A DNA stretch of 64,000 nt, from assembly GCA_959347315.1 (NCBI GenBank), contig OY365811.1, positions 36,725,206 to 36,789,205 of the forward strand, in the 5' to 3' direction. The notes beneath the pieces were generated by a model. That model ran no database searches. It saw nothing but the letters and a program-made list of their open reading frames with translations, and was not told the DNA's origin. Numbering within the stretch: the first letter of the stretch is position 1; each line of letters begins with the position of its first letter. Of this stretch, positions 34,674-48,661 are shown piece after piece. Source of the stretch: Bimastos eiseni (lineage: Eukaryota; Annelida; Clitellata; Crassiclitellata; Lumbricidae). The position numbers and the translations under genes were made by a program.

Positions 34674-35575
34674 TGTAACGGAACGGGGCCTATTCGACAG
34701 TGACCAGGATGACGACTTGCAGCCCCGTCCGATATGGGGGTAGTTCGTGTTGCAGTCCGCTGAGTAAGGCTTCAGTGGTTTGCTGAAGACTAACCATTTA
34801 AGGCTTAAATAGCTCCTTTCTGGATGACGCTTGGAATAAGACACGCTTGTTCGATAATCTTCTTTTAATGTACAACGGAAAACAATACTTCTGTAGCGCC
34901 GATTCGGAAACAGTCCGTATCTCACTCCCTCAATACGCCGTACGTCGATAACTAACGAGTAATTACAACGCTACGTCAATGGCTGACGGCGACTACTATG
35001 CTACGTCAATGGCTGACGGCGACTATCGCAAAACTACGACGACTATATCCACGACGACTATCGCAAGCCACGACGACTATTCGTGCTTCCTAGGCGCCGA
35101 GACTGCAAGGCCGAAGCCGAATCTACAAGGCTCCTCGATGACGATCTCCAGACGACGACGACGACGACGACGATCACGATCCTACGACGACTCTCCGATG
35201 ACGACTCTCCCCGATGACACGACTCTCTCCCTTTATACTAATTTGCCGTAGATAGTAGATGATACACAGTAGATAGGAGACAGTAGACAGTAGAGACTAC
35301 ACAGTAGATAGGATACAGTAGATAGTAGATATCTACAGTAGATAGTAGATAGACTACAGTAGATAGTAGATAGTAGACAGTAGAGACTACACAGTAGATA
35401 AGATACAGTAGATAGTAGATATCTACAGTAGATAGTAGATAGACTACAGCAGATAGTAGATAGGCGCACACAGCAGGCAGATACCACAGAAGAAAGAACA
35501 CAGTAGACAGGCGTACGCAACAGGCAGACACCACAGCAGGCCGACACCAGGCAGGCGTACCCCTGAACCGTTACA
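34674..35575. mobile_element. Candidate solo LTR with internal tandem repeats
   Basis: Starts TGTAACGGAACGGGG and ends CCCCTGAACCGTTACA: TG...CA termini with imperfect terminal inverted repeats. ACAT is present on both sides (34670-34673 and 35576-35579). The inside contains a 27-bp tandem repeat (CTACGTCAATGGCTGACGGC, from about 34972), an (ACG)n at 35153-35172 and an AGTAGATAGTAGACAG minisatellite. No second LTR or pol gene is present. Confidence 0.6.
35245..35465. repeat. TAGATAGTAGACAG minisatellite
   Basis: Imperfect repeats of CAGTAGATAGTAGATA words with a roughly 100-bp higher-order duplication. It lies inside the LTR candidate. Confidence 0.85.
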
Positions 35576-35804
35576 ACATTATAGGCCTATACTTCACGAT
35601 CGCTGTAGTGCGGCTGCACCGAAATCAATGTCCCCTAGAGTTCTGAGTCGGGTTACCCGCGCGATTGGGTAGAGGACAATAGGCTCAGGCTACACAACAG
35701 ATGCAGCTAACGTGGGTTTCGTTGAAGATGAGATTGATAGGGCAAAGGATCGGATGGGTTATAGGACGATGCGGTCGTCAGTGTTGGGCACAGATACAAA
35801 ACCT

Positions 35805-35892
35805 CGAGACCAAGACCGAGACCAAGCCGAGAGGTCCAAGATCAAGACCAAGACCGAGACCGGGTGGTCCGAGACCAAGACCAAGAGCGATA
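35805..35892. repeat. GAGACCAAGACC repeat, block 1
   Basis: Short CCGAGACCAAGA units. A similar block lies at 36418-36545, about 0.6 kb downstream in the same orientation. Confidence 0.8.
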
Positions 35893-36261
35893 CTCTCTTT
35901 TTATATAAACAATTCAATTTATTAACACGCTAAGTCGGAATGACACGCTTATAACATTAATTTTATTCCCGAAAAATACTAATCTTAATAATGGTTCAGA
36001 AAAGTTTTACCAGCCAGTCTGAACTTTTGCGGTTTCAGCACTTGGCTTCGGCTTATAAATTACTTACAGTATACGACAGATAAAACTTTAAGACATCTGA
36101 ACAAATAGATTAACATTCCGCTTGAATGGCGTATTTGTACTCGGAATTGTACGTTAACAGTGAGTACACGTGGCCGTCCACATAATTATTAGATTGTTCC
36201 AAAACCCATAAATTTGTGAAAGCAAATTTTGAAATGGCTTGCTCCTTTGCCCATAGTAACT

Positions 36262-36262
<1 letters not shown>

Positions 36263-36326
<64 letters not shown>
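36263..36326. repeat. (AT)n microsatellite
   Basis: About 64 bp of uninterrupted AT. Confidence 0.95.
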
Positions 36327-36330
<4 letters not shown>

Positions 36331-36417
36331 CAAAAACAATCGTGTTAAGTTTAAACATTCGGTGTCTAATAATCGAAAATAACCGACAAATATAAAAAAT
36401 TGCTCTAATACGGTAAA

Positions 36418-36545
36418 TGACCAAAAACGATGATCTAGGACGGAGACCAATCCCAAGACCGTTCCTTGAAGACCAAGACCAAGACCGACGCGTTCGAGAC
36501 CAAGAGTCCAAGACCGAGACCAATACCGTCATGATCGTGACCCGA
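36418..36545. repeat. GAGACCAAGACC repeat, block 2
   Basis: Degenerate copies of the words seen at 35805-35892, ending in GACCCGACCCGTCGGGTCCC. Confidence 0.7.
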
Positions 36546-38559
36546 CCCGTCGGGTCCCAAACCCGGATCCCTTACGACACACAGAGTTTAATTTTCTACT
36601 CTGTGCTATTCATAATGTTTATCGGTTACAATCAAATAAATTAAATATAGCGAGGGAATTAGCTCAAAAATGTTTGGCAACTCCGGATTTGTTCCTTTTT
36701 ACACATTATTCGGCTCAAGCTATCGTACAGAATAATCTCTCATGAATTTATGAATTTATGAAAAACCGAAAGGTCAGCGGATTTATTACAAGTGTGTGAG
36801 TTAGCTATAGGGAGGCAACGTACGCTGGGACATGCGGTCCGAACGCTTACGTTACGTGCCCAATATAGGGCAATAATATCCGGGACTCTATTGCATATAT
36901 TTATGGAGAAAGTGAGTTTGGGCCAAAATAAATCTCTGATACGTCCTCACATATCAATATTGTGATCATATATGGCGGTCTGACTGTGTTGCGTTTTACG
37001 TCATTAGAATATGACGATAAATAATATTAGTAAAAAGTACTACAGGCGGGTGGGTTGGTTCGGGTCGTAGGCTTATACATGTACGTCATGGGTAGGTTCG
37101 GGTCGGGTTAGATATTTGGCTTCAGAAGTTATAGGTCGTGTCGGGTCCATTTCCAATTTACTGCGTTGGGGCGGGTCATGAATATTAGACCAATCGACAA
37201 CTCTGGGTTGTGTAGGGTAATAATTTTTATGGGGAAGAGGAATTTGACATCTGCTATGTTAGTAAGTTCAGAGACTGTTGGGAAGGCTTATCCAACGTTA
37301 CCTATAATAAGTGTTTACCATTCTTAGGAGTTTTACCAGACTTTTCGGAGTCAAGGGACGCGCTATATATAGGCTAGCAATGGCAGTGACTTTGGTTACG
37401 CGAGTAAGAAGAGGAAGGAAAACCATGGGTCACCGCCTTGTTTATCCAACGACCTCTGTCACTCTCATATTTAGTAAAACGCCAAGGATTATATACGTAG
37501 GACCGTTCTTCAATAACTTCGTTGCCAAAAAGATAAATACGTACATGAAAAAGAGTTCCAACTCGTTAAATAATTAATTTAGCTTGACTTCGGATTGAAT
37601 AACACACAATTAGTAACATAATAGTAATATTAGTAAATTGAAAAAAAATATTTAAAAAACCAAAAAACCAATAATTACCATTTTTCGTATCCTTTTTTTA
37701 AAACAAAAAACCAAATAACCAAAAAACCAACATGTTTGCAGCCATGTGTGTGCTTGTGAGTCTGTGAGTAGTTTATGGGCTACAACATAATACAATCGGG
37801 GTAAGAGGATTCGCCGCGAGTTCACATAACAAACACATTTAGCTAACGATATCTATAAAGTTAAATCGATGAATAATTATGAATGCGAAGTTAATAGTTG
37901 TCTGTGAACCACAATATTTAGTCAAATTTGAAGAAATTTTTTTTAAAGTGGAACGACATCCGTGGGTTAGTGTGACACGAATAGGTTCTTTTCAAAATCC
38001 TTTGTATAACGTCGATAGCCCAAATTAGATCTTGCCAATGATGGCATCTAACGAGAGGCCATGAAACAGTCTACTTGCAATTACCAAGGAGACGACAGGA
38101 AGCTTAACCAGTCGATGTTCGAGTTTTTTAGAAATAAAATATAACTTTTGAATTTTTGAATTCTGTTGGTTACTACTCATATTCATTCATTCCTATCTGT
38201 CAGCTGTTATTTTAGAGAATTTGAATGATTTTAAGAAAATGGTTATCTTCAGATAGTAGCTGTTGCTCAACTTTTGCTCGAATGCATTTTGCCCGTACTA
38301 ATACTTGTTTTAGTTTGAATCTGGACCCGTCGAGTGCATAGCTTCTGCAGTGATACTGATATTTTTAATAAATTAGTTAACTAAAATTAGTTGTTGTGCA
38401 AGTAATTGGTTTTCTGCAGTTATCAATAATTGTTCAAAGCTGAAAAGCGAAGCTGAAACTTATATGATTCGTCCTTTGTGTTTATTTATTTATACAATTG
38501 AAGTACAATATTCAGATTTCGCTTTTGGCAGATTCTGAGTTTGGCTTTATCGCTGCATA

Positions 38560-39201
38560 ATGGCCGACGAAGAACCGCCCGTCGGAGATGACACTGGTTC
38601 AACAAAGCATGAGACGGAGGAGGTGGAGGAGCCTCATGTGTCCAGTTCTTTGGAAGACTTGGAGGAAAAGGAACTCAAGCCAGACGAGATAGAGGAGGAT
38701 CAGGATCCATCTGAACCAAACAAGGGCGAGTTAGATGCAGCAGAAGAGAATGAACCAGTCCATTCGGGAACGTCAGATCTGGCATCGGCTCAGACGAGAG
38801 AAGACCCTGCAGATGAACTTCAGGCGGATGGCAAAGAGAATCGACAAAGTCTGGACGCAGAAGAGGCTGGCCAGGAAAAAATGACTCGATATGCTGAAGC
38901 ATCAAAAGAGGATGAGGACATAGATGCAGACAAACCAGCGGATGCTGCTGAGCCTGGCAAAGAGCATGAAGATGGTGAAGATGAGGTGGGGGCTTATGCC
39001 ACTCCTCTGAGCCCTGACAGCATTCTGGAATCAATAAGAGAGCAGCCAGCTGAGGCAGCAGAGGGCGATGAGGTAGATGTGGTGCCTGATGAGCTGGGAC
39101 CTACCTGTCCCGGTGTGCCTCCACCTCCAGCGCTCTTCGCCGATGACGGCCGGGAGGGTCTCAGAACACCTCCAGTGGAGTCAACACTTCACAACGTCTT
39201 G
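38560..39201 (+). CDS. CFAP251: CFAP251 exon 1: acidic N-terminus
   Basis: Begins [11 protein letters not shown] and is dominated by Glu, Asp, Pro and Ala to residue 214; no folded domain is evident. Donor GTCTTG|GTGATT, phase 0. Confidence 0.93.
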
Positions 39202-42200
39202 GTGATTTATTACTTAATCAATAAATAATTTCTTTGTGTTATCCCACATTATCCATAAGTGAATGAATCTCTTAAATGGGTGCCATGGCACTGATCTGAT
39301 GATCTGATGATTTGGTGCATCTGTTATCTTACCTGTTTGTGTACCTGCCCGCCTATCTGCTTGGTCTGGCAGGTCTTCTGCTAGCTGACCTTCATATTTC
39401 AGCTCCATAATAACACTCATAATTATGAGCCTTCTAATGCTTAATCAGGCTATTTGAAAGTCCCAACTGTTTTCTTCCATTCTCTGTTGTCTTAAATTCT
39501 AAGTACTTTGAGATTCAACATGGTATGTTTAATGCTCAGAAAGTGCTCTTGAAATACTTCCTAACCATGTGGTAAAAGTGCGGTTGGATTGACTCTGGAT
39601 TCGCATTTCTCTATTTCAGAACCTCATCTGGTCATTTGGCCAGAATCGAAATATTCCTGTTGTGAATTTATCGACAGAAAAGACCAAAGTCATTTTCTAC
39701 ATCTGTGGTCATACGGGTATTATTTTTGATTTCGGTAGCAACCAGCAGACCATCCTTCAGGGCCATGTAAGTTCAACACTTTAGTTTTGCATTTGTGGCC
39801 AATTTACTGTTTAGAATAAGCCTCTGAAACTACAGCATATGTGTGTATTTAAGAAATTTGAAAACATGGGTCTATAATCATGGTTTTCTCAAGCATTATT
39901 TAACCAGTTAGTACTTAGATTGGCGGCCAGCAGAGAGGATGATGAAGAAGACGAGGAACAGACCCTTATTCTAACCCTAAGAGGCGGTCATGGATTTAAG
40001 GTGTTAGCAACTTTGTTTTCTTAGCCTTGGCTTATGAGTCCATTCCTCCTCATAGCCATTTGATCTCCCCTCTGACAGTGTATGGTCAGTTCACTCAATG
40101 CAGCTGATTATTTTAATGGGAGCATATGTGAAACAGAAATGTAAAAAATTCTTCCCATGTTGCGAATTTGAACCCCTATTAGTTGACAGTCCAGCATGCT
40201 AGCCGATAGATTATCAATAATTCACCCCATCTCAGAATCCTTTTAGCATTCTTGATTGGAAGGAAGGCAGCGGTATTACCTGAAAGATTGATTGGGTAAA
40301 TACACAGATCCCATTTTTAATGATAATACGGAGGTTGCATGGTGATCTGCATGCAGAGGCATTTGTGTTCTGTTCGGTACCATTATTATCTGTGCAGGTT
40401 CATACTGTCGATTGAAGGTTTGGGTCTGCTGAGTAGGCTTTGTGTTACTAGCCCTTAAAAAGTTGTTTGCACACATTTATCTCACACTTCAGACTGTATC
40501 GATTTGCATGGATGGTAAATGCAACAGATGACTTAGTATGTATTATTGAGTCAAATGGATTCATAATGGAAAGAACTGTATATTTGCGAACTGGTTTGAT
40601 ACGTTAGCCCTTTCCCTTCCAATTATTATGTCGAACGCATTAAATTTGGCCGCTCACAGCGGCCTCACAAGTGGTAAGAATTAACAATGCATCTGTATCC
40701 AAGTCACTTTCAGTACACTCTCGGCATTACAGTGTTAGACAACAATATTTTTTCGGCAGAGACATTGTCAAAGCTATTAAGAAGTATTTAAGACATATTT
40801 TAAAGGAGTACAATTAGATTGGTCTTTATACTGATAAGATGTCATCAACGTTGTTTACGCCAGTTTTTTAGTAAGTAAGTATATTCTTTGATACCGTCTG
40901 CAAACGCACTACGAGTACAAGAGAAAACATTAAAAAAGGTTCAGTGTAGACAGGGATATTATTCACCTATTAGGCACTGTTTTATAATTTCTTGTAAGTT
41001 ATTTCAGCATTGTAAAAGTTACACAATCCTTGTGAATTTTTGGTTGCTCTGATTTCAGGCAAATGATATTTCATGTACTTGCGTTAGCTTCAACAAACGC
41101 TGGATTGTAACAGCTGACAAAGGCAAAGACAACCTTGTCATTATCTGGGATTCGGGAAACGGGTTTGTAATCAATTGGTCAATCAATCAAACAACCAATC
41201 AACGGACCAAGCACTAAACCATCCGATTGCAAGGATGTAATTGTAGTTAATCAATGTTGCCTCTAATATTTTGGAGATAGCATGTGCAAGAAATTTGTTG
41301 TGCAACATTTTTTAAATGGTTCAAACATTTGCGCACAAGTCCGAGCTGAGATTATAGTTAAATTAAGATCATATCTAAAAGTCTCTGGTGATAAATTCTG
41401 ATAAACAAGGAACATACCATTGTATAAAGATAAATAATGCAAAGTTTCTGGAGTGAGGTAGACCGCAGCAGGCTAGGTCATTAGGAGATTTGAGTAACGA
41501 TGTTTCATAAAAAAAAATTGTGTGCGCTGGCTGTATGGCCCGTATATGCATGTTTCGAGGGAACATTGATTATAATAATCATTTGATGTATAGTGCCTCC
41601 TTTGTGTTATAGAAAAATCTGGTGTCAATTAGTGCAGCAATTTCTGTTTGTTTACATAAGTGTTAAAATGGATGATTTAAACAATTTAAATAGATAAAAA
41701 TCGTTTGGTCATCCTTAATAGTTCTAATGATGCATGGGCAATCTTGCAGTGAAATCTTTTATAAGTTATAGCATTGTTGCTTGTGTTTCTGTTCTTGCTG
41801 ACGATTCAATGAAATAATAAACTTCAACCTTTAAAAGTCATTACTTTTAAAGATAATTTTACTTTTGAGGTCATTTACTTCTTTGATTAAGGATGTCGAT
41901 TATAATATGAATTCACTTTTGCACTTGTTACATGCACAGAACCAGTAAATCTTGACCTGAGATGACTAAATCTAAATCTGAGATGAGTACATGTGAATCT
42001 GGGATGAGTAATTTGAATCTGAGATGAGCATATTTGAGATGTGTACATCTGAAGTTGAGATGTGTACATCTGAATCTGAGATGAGTACATATGAATCTCT
42101 AAGTTGAGCAAGTAGTTAGTCTGAACCTGAATTTGAGACAGATTGAATTTGGGATTGTGAAATGATGTATCCACGATATCTGTTATGCTTAGTGCACCAG

Positions 42201-45200
42201 TCAAGACCTACTTCGATGCTCATTCTGACGGTGGAGTGACAGCAGTATCCCTGTCTCCTGACGCCCGTTACCTGGCAACCCTAAGTGCATCTACTTCACA
42301 GGTGAGGGTTTAGAGTTTCACAGGTGAGGGTTTTGGGCAGAGTTGATTTTACAGACATACAAATTCATATCAGCAGCATCTGGGGGATCTGCAGGCATGA
42401 ACTGATGATTATAACTATTGCAATTATAACTGTACTGATAAATTCCATTAGCGTCTTTTCAAGAGAACCTCATTAGACATGCAGCCTGTGCATTCTACAC
42501 ATTCTGTGATATGATATAAAACTTGATAATAAAATCCAGCATCCTTTTTAAAGTCTTGTGATAATTGAACAACTTTATTTTGACTCGTTACCATCATCGT
42601 CATCATAACATCGTCAATGAAGTTCTCGTAAATAAGCTGGTGCCCTTTGCTTGGCTTTTGAGTGGTACTTTAGAAGTTTGGAGTTTATGATTACGATCAT
42701 CTTCATCATGTCCCCTCTCCAGAGCTTTGCTGTTTCCAAGATAGTAATATATTTAGTTTTCGTTTATTCAATTCAGGCTGACAAACCACAGTATGATTAC
42801 TTGGCAAGGTGGCATATGATAACAGAACAGGTGTAACAGAAACATGGCAGCCATACCTGTATTGCGGCTCATTTTACCAAAGCCACATAGCGAGTGGAAG
42901 GATTAGTCTACCTTAAGGGGCTAGCGAGTATCGAATCCACGCCCTTCTGAGCTTTGTGCCTTCCTTTTACCATTCAACCATCTTCCAGCTTCACCAATCT
43001 ATCTTCTCCGATGTTCTTCAGCAGAATGTTTATTCGAGAGTAGTTTTATTTTGTTTTTGTGTCAGATTCTTGCGATCTGGGATTGGACAACGGAGGCAGA
43101 GATTCCGATCTGTACTGCCCAACTGCTTCCCTCATTTGGTCATCAGGTTCGTCCTGCCTCTGATACTGCAGTGCTTTTATGCATGCCATATCTATTATTG
43201 CCCATCTATTTCATAATTATTTTTAGGCCGTTTTTATTATTATTTCACATGAGGTATATGAGATAACTCAATGTAGCAAAACGGCATCACATTATTATTT
43301 ATTTTTTATTATTATTAATTATTATTATTATTATTATTGTTGTTATTATTTGTCCTCGACCTTGATATCATGTGCAAATGTGCCTCGGAATGCGACAGCG
43401 TTAAATCGTTGGGTGCTAATCGAAAGGCGCTGGTAAATGTGTCTGGTCTCGAATGGGTCCTCTGACACAACTGTCAATCGCCGATTACCAATAGTATTAT
43501 TCTTATTATCATTATTATTTTTATCATCATTATCATTATTAGTGTTACTGTTATTATTATTTTTATCATCATTATCATTATTAGTGTTACTGTTATTATT
43601 ATTTTTATCATCATCATTTTTATCATGGCAGACTGCTGGTGACATTGTTATTCATAAAATTTATTTAAAGTAGTCAAATATTAATATATTTGCCTAAATA
43701 TCATTAATATTGTTTGAATTATTCATTGCAAGTGACATCTACACATTTCTATAAGTGTTAAACTGTTGTTTTTCTGTTCTCATACGCTCTCAGAATTACA
43801 TCAACTTTCATCAGGACGACATCACTCAGCTGGTAACTAACAGCGACAGCCAAGTCCTTTTCTATTCATGGGTAAGTTCATGAAATAATTCGTAGTTACA
43901 TTACTATTTCATAATTTCCTTGATAATTACTGTAGAATTGCTTTTAATATGCCTTTGATTTATAGTAAAATGGTCTGACAATTGTACAACTATAGAGTCG
44001 TTAACTGCATGGGCTTCTCATAAATCTCTCCTTAGCTTAACTCGGTGAAATTTAGTGCAGCTGTCTTTTATTTGGTCTTCTTTGTTACTTCTGGTTCCAT
44101 GAATGATAAATATTTCTGCTTACAATACCTCGTTTAATTTAGTTGCCTGATGATGACGAATCTGTTCTGTTCTGTTCTAACCTGCAGAAAGGAGGTGTGT
44201 TGGAATACTTTGCTCCTCCACTCACTGACGAAGACTTCAACAAACCAGTTGGCAAATTCAACCAGACGATCTTTCTGAGCGGTTCATCTCGTTGCCTCAG
44301 CTCCACTTTGCTGGGAAACATCGTCATCTGGGAGACAAACAAACTGACCCCAAGTCAGTCAGTTTTATAGTCGGTTATACAACGAGGGAGAGGATTGGGT
44401 GCCTGCCATCATATGCTGAGGCTAAGAAAACTATGTCACTAACAGTTCATACCAATGGCTCCCTTTCAGGCCAGATTAAGGAACTTCTTCTGTGTTATAG
44501 CACTTATATCTAATTTAAACTAATGACTTCTATATCTGACCCTATCTAATCAAATTTAATGATTTCTATATCTGATTTAATCTAATCACTTTTGTATCTA
44601 ATCTTATGACATCTCTTGCTAATCTAATCTGTTCTAATGACTTCCATATCTAATCTAATCTACGGCACTGTTGTCATAATGTGCAAGGCATGGTCAATTG
44701 AGCTGCAACTGTGGTCAAAATTGTGGTCAAAACTATATTCCACTCCTGGCTAGATGGTCCTAAGGGGTTCTATATAAATCCTCCTTTCGATAGAAATATA
44801 AATAAAATTGTGATCCATTATGGATGCCCAGTTGAGGATAACTTGTTCAGAAGAACCAGAACGCAAGTGAATGACAGAAATCAGAAAATAAAATGGGTTA
44901 GGAAACCAGAAGCCAGGCTACGATGGCTAACAGATAAGTCTGAAGTTTATGCCTGAATGTCATTAAAGTAATTAGAGACTATAATGTTTCTTCAGTCTTG
45001 AATCAATCTCTCATAGCCATACGGATCAGTTATCTCCACTTGACTCGGTCTAAAGTAAGAAATTAGAGAATGCACAAAACCAAGGATTGAATTCTGTACC
45101 CTTGAACAAGTCTCTGAGAACACCTGAAATCGCGGCACTGTCATGGTATTTAGCAAATTGAAAGTACCTGGTGATAGAGTGTAATATGTGCTGGGATAAT

Positions 45201-48200
45201 TGGTGGGGTGAGTGTACAGGACGGTCGGCTGATTTTTCACATGGCACCTTCTGACTATATAAATGTTCTATTACATTATTATTACATTACTATTATATAT
45301 ATTATTACCCACATTACTATTATATATAAGACAGATCTTGAACCAGAATGTAATGAATTCAATATGGCTGTGACAGTCTGTTTGTCACCAGATTCAGCCA
45401 TGCGAACTGACCATAGCTACAATTGTAAATTTCTGTCTGAAACCTGAATTATCTGTTTGCTATAGTCAAGTCAAGTGATAAGGTAGCAGACAAGAGAGCT
45501 CTGAAGATCATTCGAGTGCAGGATGCAGCCATTTACGTTCTCACAATGACTGGCCAGTAGGTTTCCAGTGATTTGTTTTCCTCAATAAATAAACTACTTT
45601 CATCTTTACAAATGATCAAGCTCTGCGATTGGTCTCTCTTGTTAGAATGTGTTTTCTCCTTCTGTTGGCCCTAAAATTCTATCTGGCAGTCTCTCATCCT
45701 CTTTTGCTTTTCTCAGAATTTGCTTCTTCTCTTGGGGCATTGTGTACTGAGAGCGCTCCTGAACGGTTCACCCTATTGGAGGCGCTTTACAAATGCTTAA
45801 ATACAATACAATACTTATATTTATCATAATAATTATGCTGTTTCTTTCATTTTTTTGATCCAACTGTTTATAAAATAATGCAACTCCAACATAGGGATTC
45901 TTCTGACACATTCCTCAACAGCCTATAAATTCTGTCCCGCCGAGGTTGGACAGTGCCTCTTCTAAATCTTCTGAGTTCATGGATTAATTAAATTTTCCAA
46001 AGCTAATTATAGACGATTTACATTGTTTTGTATTTGTGTTCGACAGGTATATAGTGACTGGTGACAGTCACGGACAAATTCGATTCTTTGACCAGTCGCT
46101 TCAGATGGTAAACTGGTGGGTTTCCACTGCAGTTCCAGCTGATATAGGAAATTTATATAGCTCATTTTTTTAACTTCTCGAGCAGCCGATTGCTGATAAA
46201 ATTTCTTTAATCCTTTAAATACAAGCTGCATAGGTTTTCCCATACATTTTTTATGCATTCGTTGTTAAAGGGTTAAAGCAATGAACTTACTGTTGGAATC
46301 TTGGACAGTTTGTGGACAAGCTATGACGTTTGTGTAAGTCTTACTTCTAGTGTAATCTTGATCACAAGTCACTTATGTAGTGGTTGTTCAGAAGATAAAT
46401 CTCCTGAATTATTGTAAGAGATTTCTTACAGATATAAACCTGAAATGTTCTATTTGTTCTATTTAAAAGTTGTCAATATTTGCCAGGTATCACGACTTCC
46501 ATCTGGGGCCTGTCAACGCCATCTCATTCGCTTATGTGGCTGACTTTCGGGCTCGGTAAGTCATTTATGTCTGTGTCTGATCAGTGAATGTAGATATTAA
46601 TATTTACATATGAATGTATATTTTATATGTTGTATTAATAAGTGTGCATGAATTCATGCATACATGCAGTGGCTCTGTTGGAACCCAGAATTTCTCTTCA
46701 TGCAGGCCTGGAGTTTCTTTAGGTGAGCCTGTATGTATCTATTATTGAGCTCATAATGTACATTCCTTGAATTTTTTACTTTCTAGTGTTAGCATCTCAT
46801 AGGCACCAAATAAAGCAATGTAAGTATTATAAGTTGTCTGAAGGTTGTTGTTGCATTATTTGTGCATGCTGGATTTTCAATCAAGATGTCAGGGACTGAA
46901 ATCCGTGCAAAGGAAAAAAATTGTTTTAGGGTTCCTGTGTTCTCTGTGCCCCCAGTAAATTCATCTGTTATGAGCACACTAGCCGTACACTATCTGTGAA
47001 TGGATCCATTGGCAAAGGAGAAAACTGACCACCCGCTCTCATGTGCCAAGGCTAAGAAAATGATGTAGCTGTGAAGCACAAAATTTTCAAATAATTTCCA
47101 AAAATGTTAAGGCCTTTGTAGAAGCTGATATGTAGTAAATATGAGAATATTTTGGGAATTGTCTTACAATGTATTTATGTTCTAATCTTTAGTAAAAGAC
47201 TGAAAATCATTCAGTAATCATTTAGTTGAACGTATCCTAATAACTAATTCTGATACTACACTAATTAGGTAAATACTGAAATCAATGATTGAATAATAAG
47301 TATAATTGTTTAGGTATTTTCTATGTATTTGTATCTATTTTCAATTGTAATGATTATTCTTTCTTCGTTGAGTAGAGCGGTCGCTGGTAATCAATATCCG
47401 CCTGACGCAACCATCAAAGCTCTTCCATTCATTGTGAGAGATTTTGTTGTCGGTACAACAAATGCGATTTACTCTCATGTGTCAGTAGATGGAACAGATC
47501 TGAAGGCAAGTTAACATGTTAGGGTATATGTTAAGTGACATGTAAAGTAACATGTTAAATAGCATGTTATGTAACATGTTAAGTAACATGTTGAGTAACA
47601 TGGATGGACGAGATACACGAAAATACTGGAATGAACCTGGAGGAATTAAGGGACGCGACTTCGGAAAGAAAGAATTGGAGAAGGTTGATCATGACAGTCG
47701 CTAGAGCTGACAGCACAAGGTGACATGGGGGCCAACATCACATTACTCCACCAACACACACACCACCACCATCATAAACACGACCTCCACTGGAATGGTA
47801 ATAGTTTATAGTTAAGTCTTTTGAGGAATTTCTCTTAGAGAGGTCTAACCTTGGCGTTGGTGTTATCAGAGACTTTGAAGGAGAAGTCGTTCTTTGATGT
47901 TTCAGATCATCAGTCGAGACTTTGAAGCTGCGATTCATGCACTCGCTACTCATCCAACTGCGTTAGTGATGATAACGAAATTAACTTACTTGATGTCAAT
48001 GGTTCTATGGGCATGTGTGTGTGTGTGTGTTCGTGTGTGTGTGTGTGTGTTCGTGTGTGTTCGTGTGTGTGTGTGTGTGTGTGTGTGCGCGTGGGTTTGT
48101 GCGTGTAGGTATCTATGCATTTGTAGGCATGCATGCATACAGCTTCAGTAGTTAGAAACTTCTAGAAGTCAGCCTATTGGTTTGGGAAGCTACATAGTAT

Positions 48201-48619
48201 ATAGATGGTTGATGACGATTAGCCAATTGGGTAGATGAGGCCTTTCCAGTTAGAGATGAGAATTATGAGCTCATCATAATGTTGAATAATTTGCATAAAA
48301 GTTTACTATTTGTATCGATATATATATATATATATATATAGTTATATATATATATATATATATATCAGATATGAAGACAGCCGAGGTTCTAAATGACCAG
48401 ATGAGTACATACATATATACATGCATTGATAATATAACAATTACAATACTAATAATATTAGTAATAATATAATTATGATGATAATAATGATAATAATAAT
48501 CATTGAATAAAAATAATTGAGTAATAATATTAGAATGATTTTAGGCCTAATAATAGAATAATAATAATAATAGTAATAATAATATATAATAATAATGATA
48601 ATAATACTACTACTACTAC

Positions 48620-48661
<42 letters not shown>

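Larger units (their letters stand above)
33724..38559. other. Intergenic interval upstream of CFAP251
   Basis: No coding exon recognised on either strand, including no PP1-like exons 1-3 on minus. It holds a solo LTR candidate (34674-35575), GACC-type minisatellites (35805-35892 and 36418-36545), an (AT)n (36263-36326) and low-complexity AAAAAACCA words at 37640-37735. Confidence 0.6.

Noticed and set aside
38675..39034. 119-codon open frame on minus opposite CFAP251 exon 1
   Set aside because: It is a shadow of the GC-rich, acidic coding exon on the other strand.
44711..44956. 81-codon open frame in CFAP251 intron 7 ([19 protein letters not shown])
   Set aside because: Protein-like at first sight, but no family is recognised, and the CFAP251 phase chain is complete without it.
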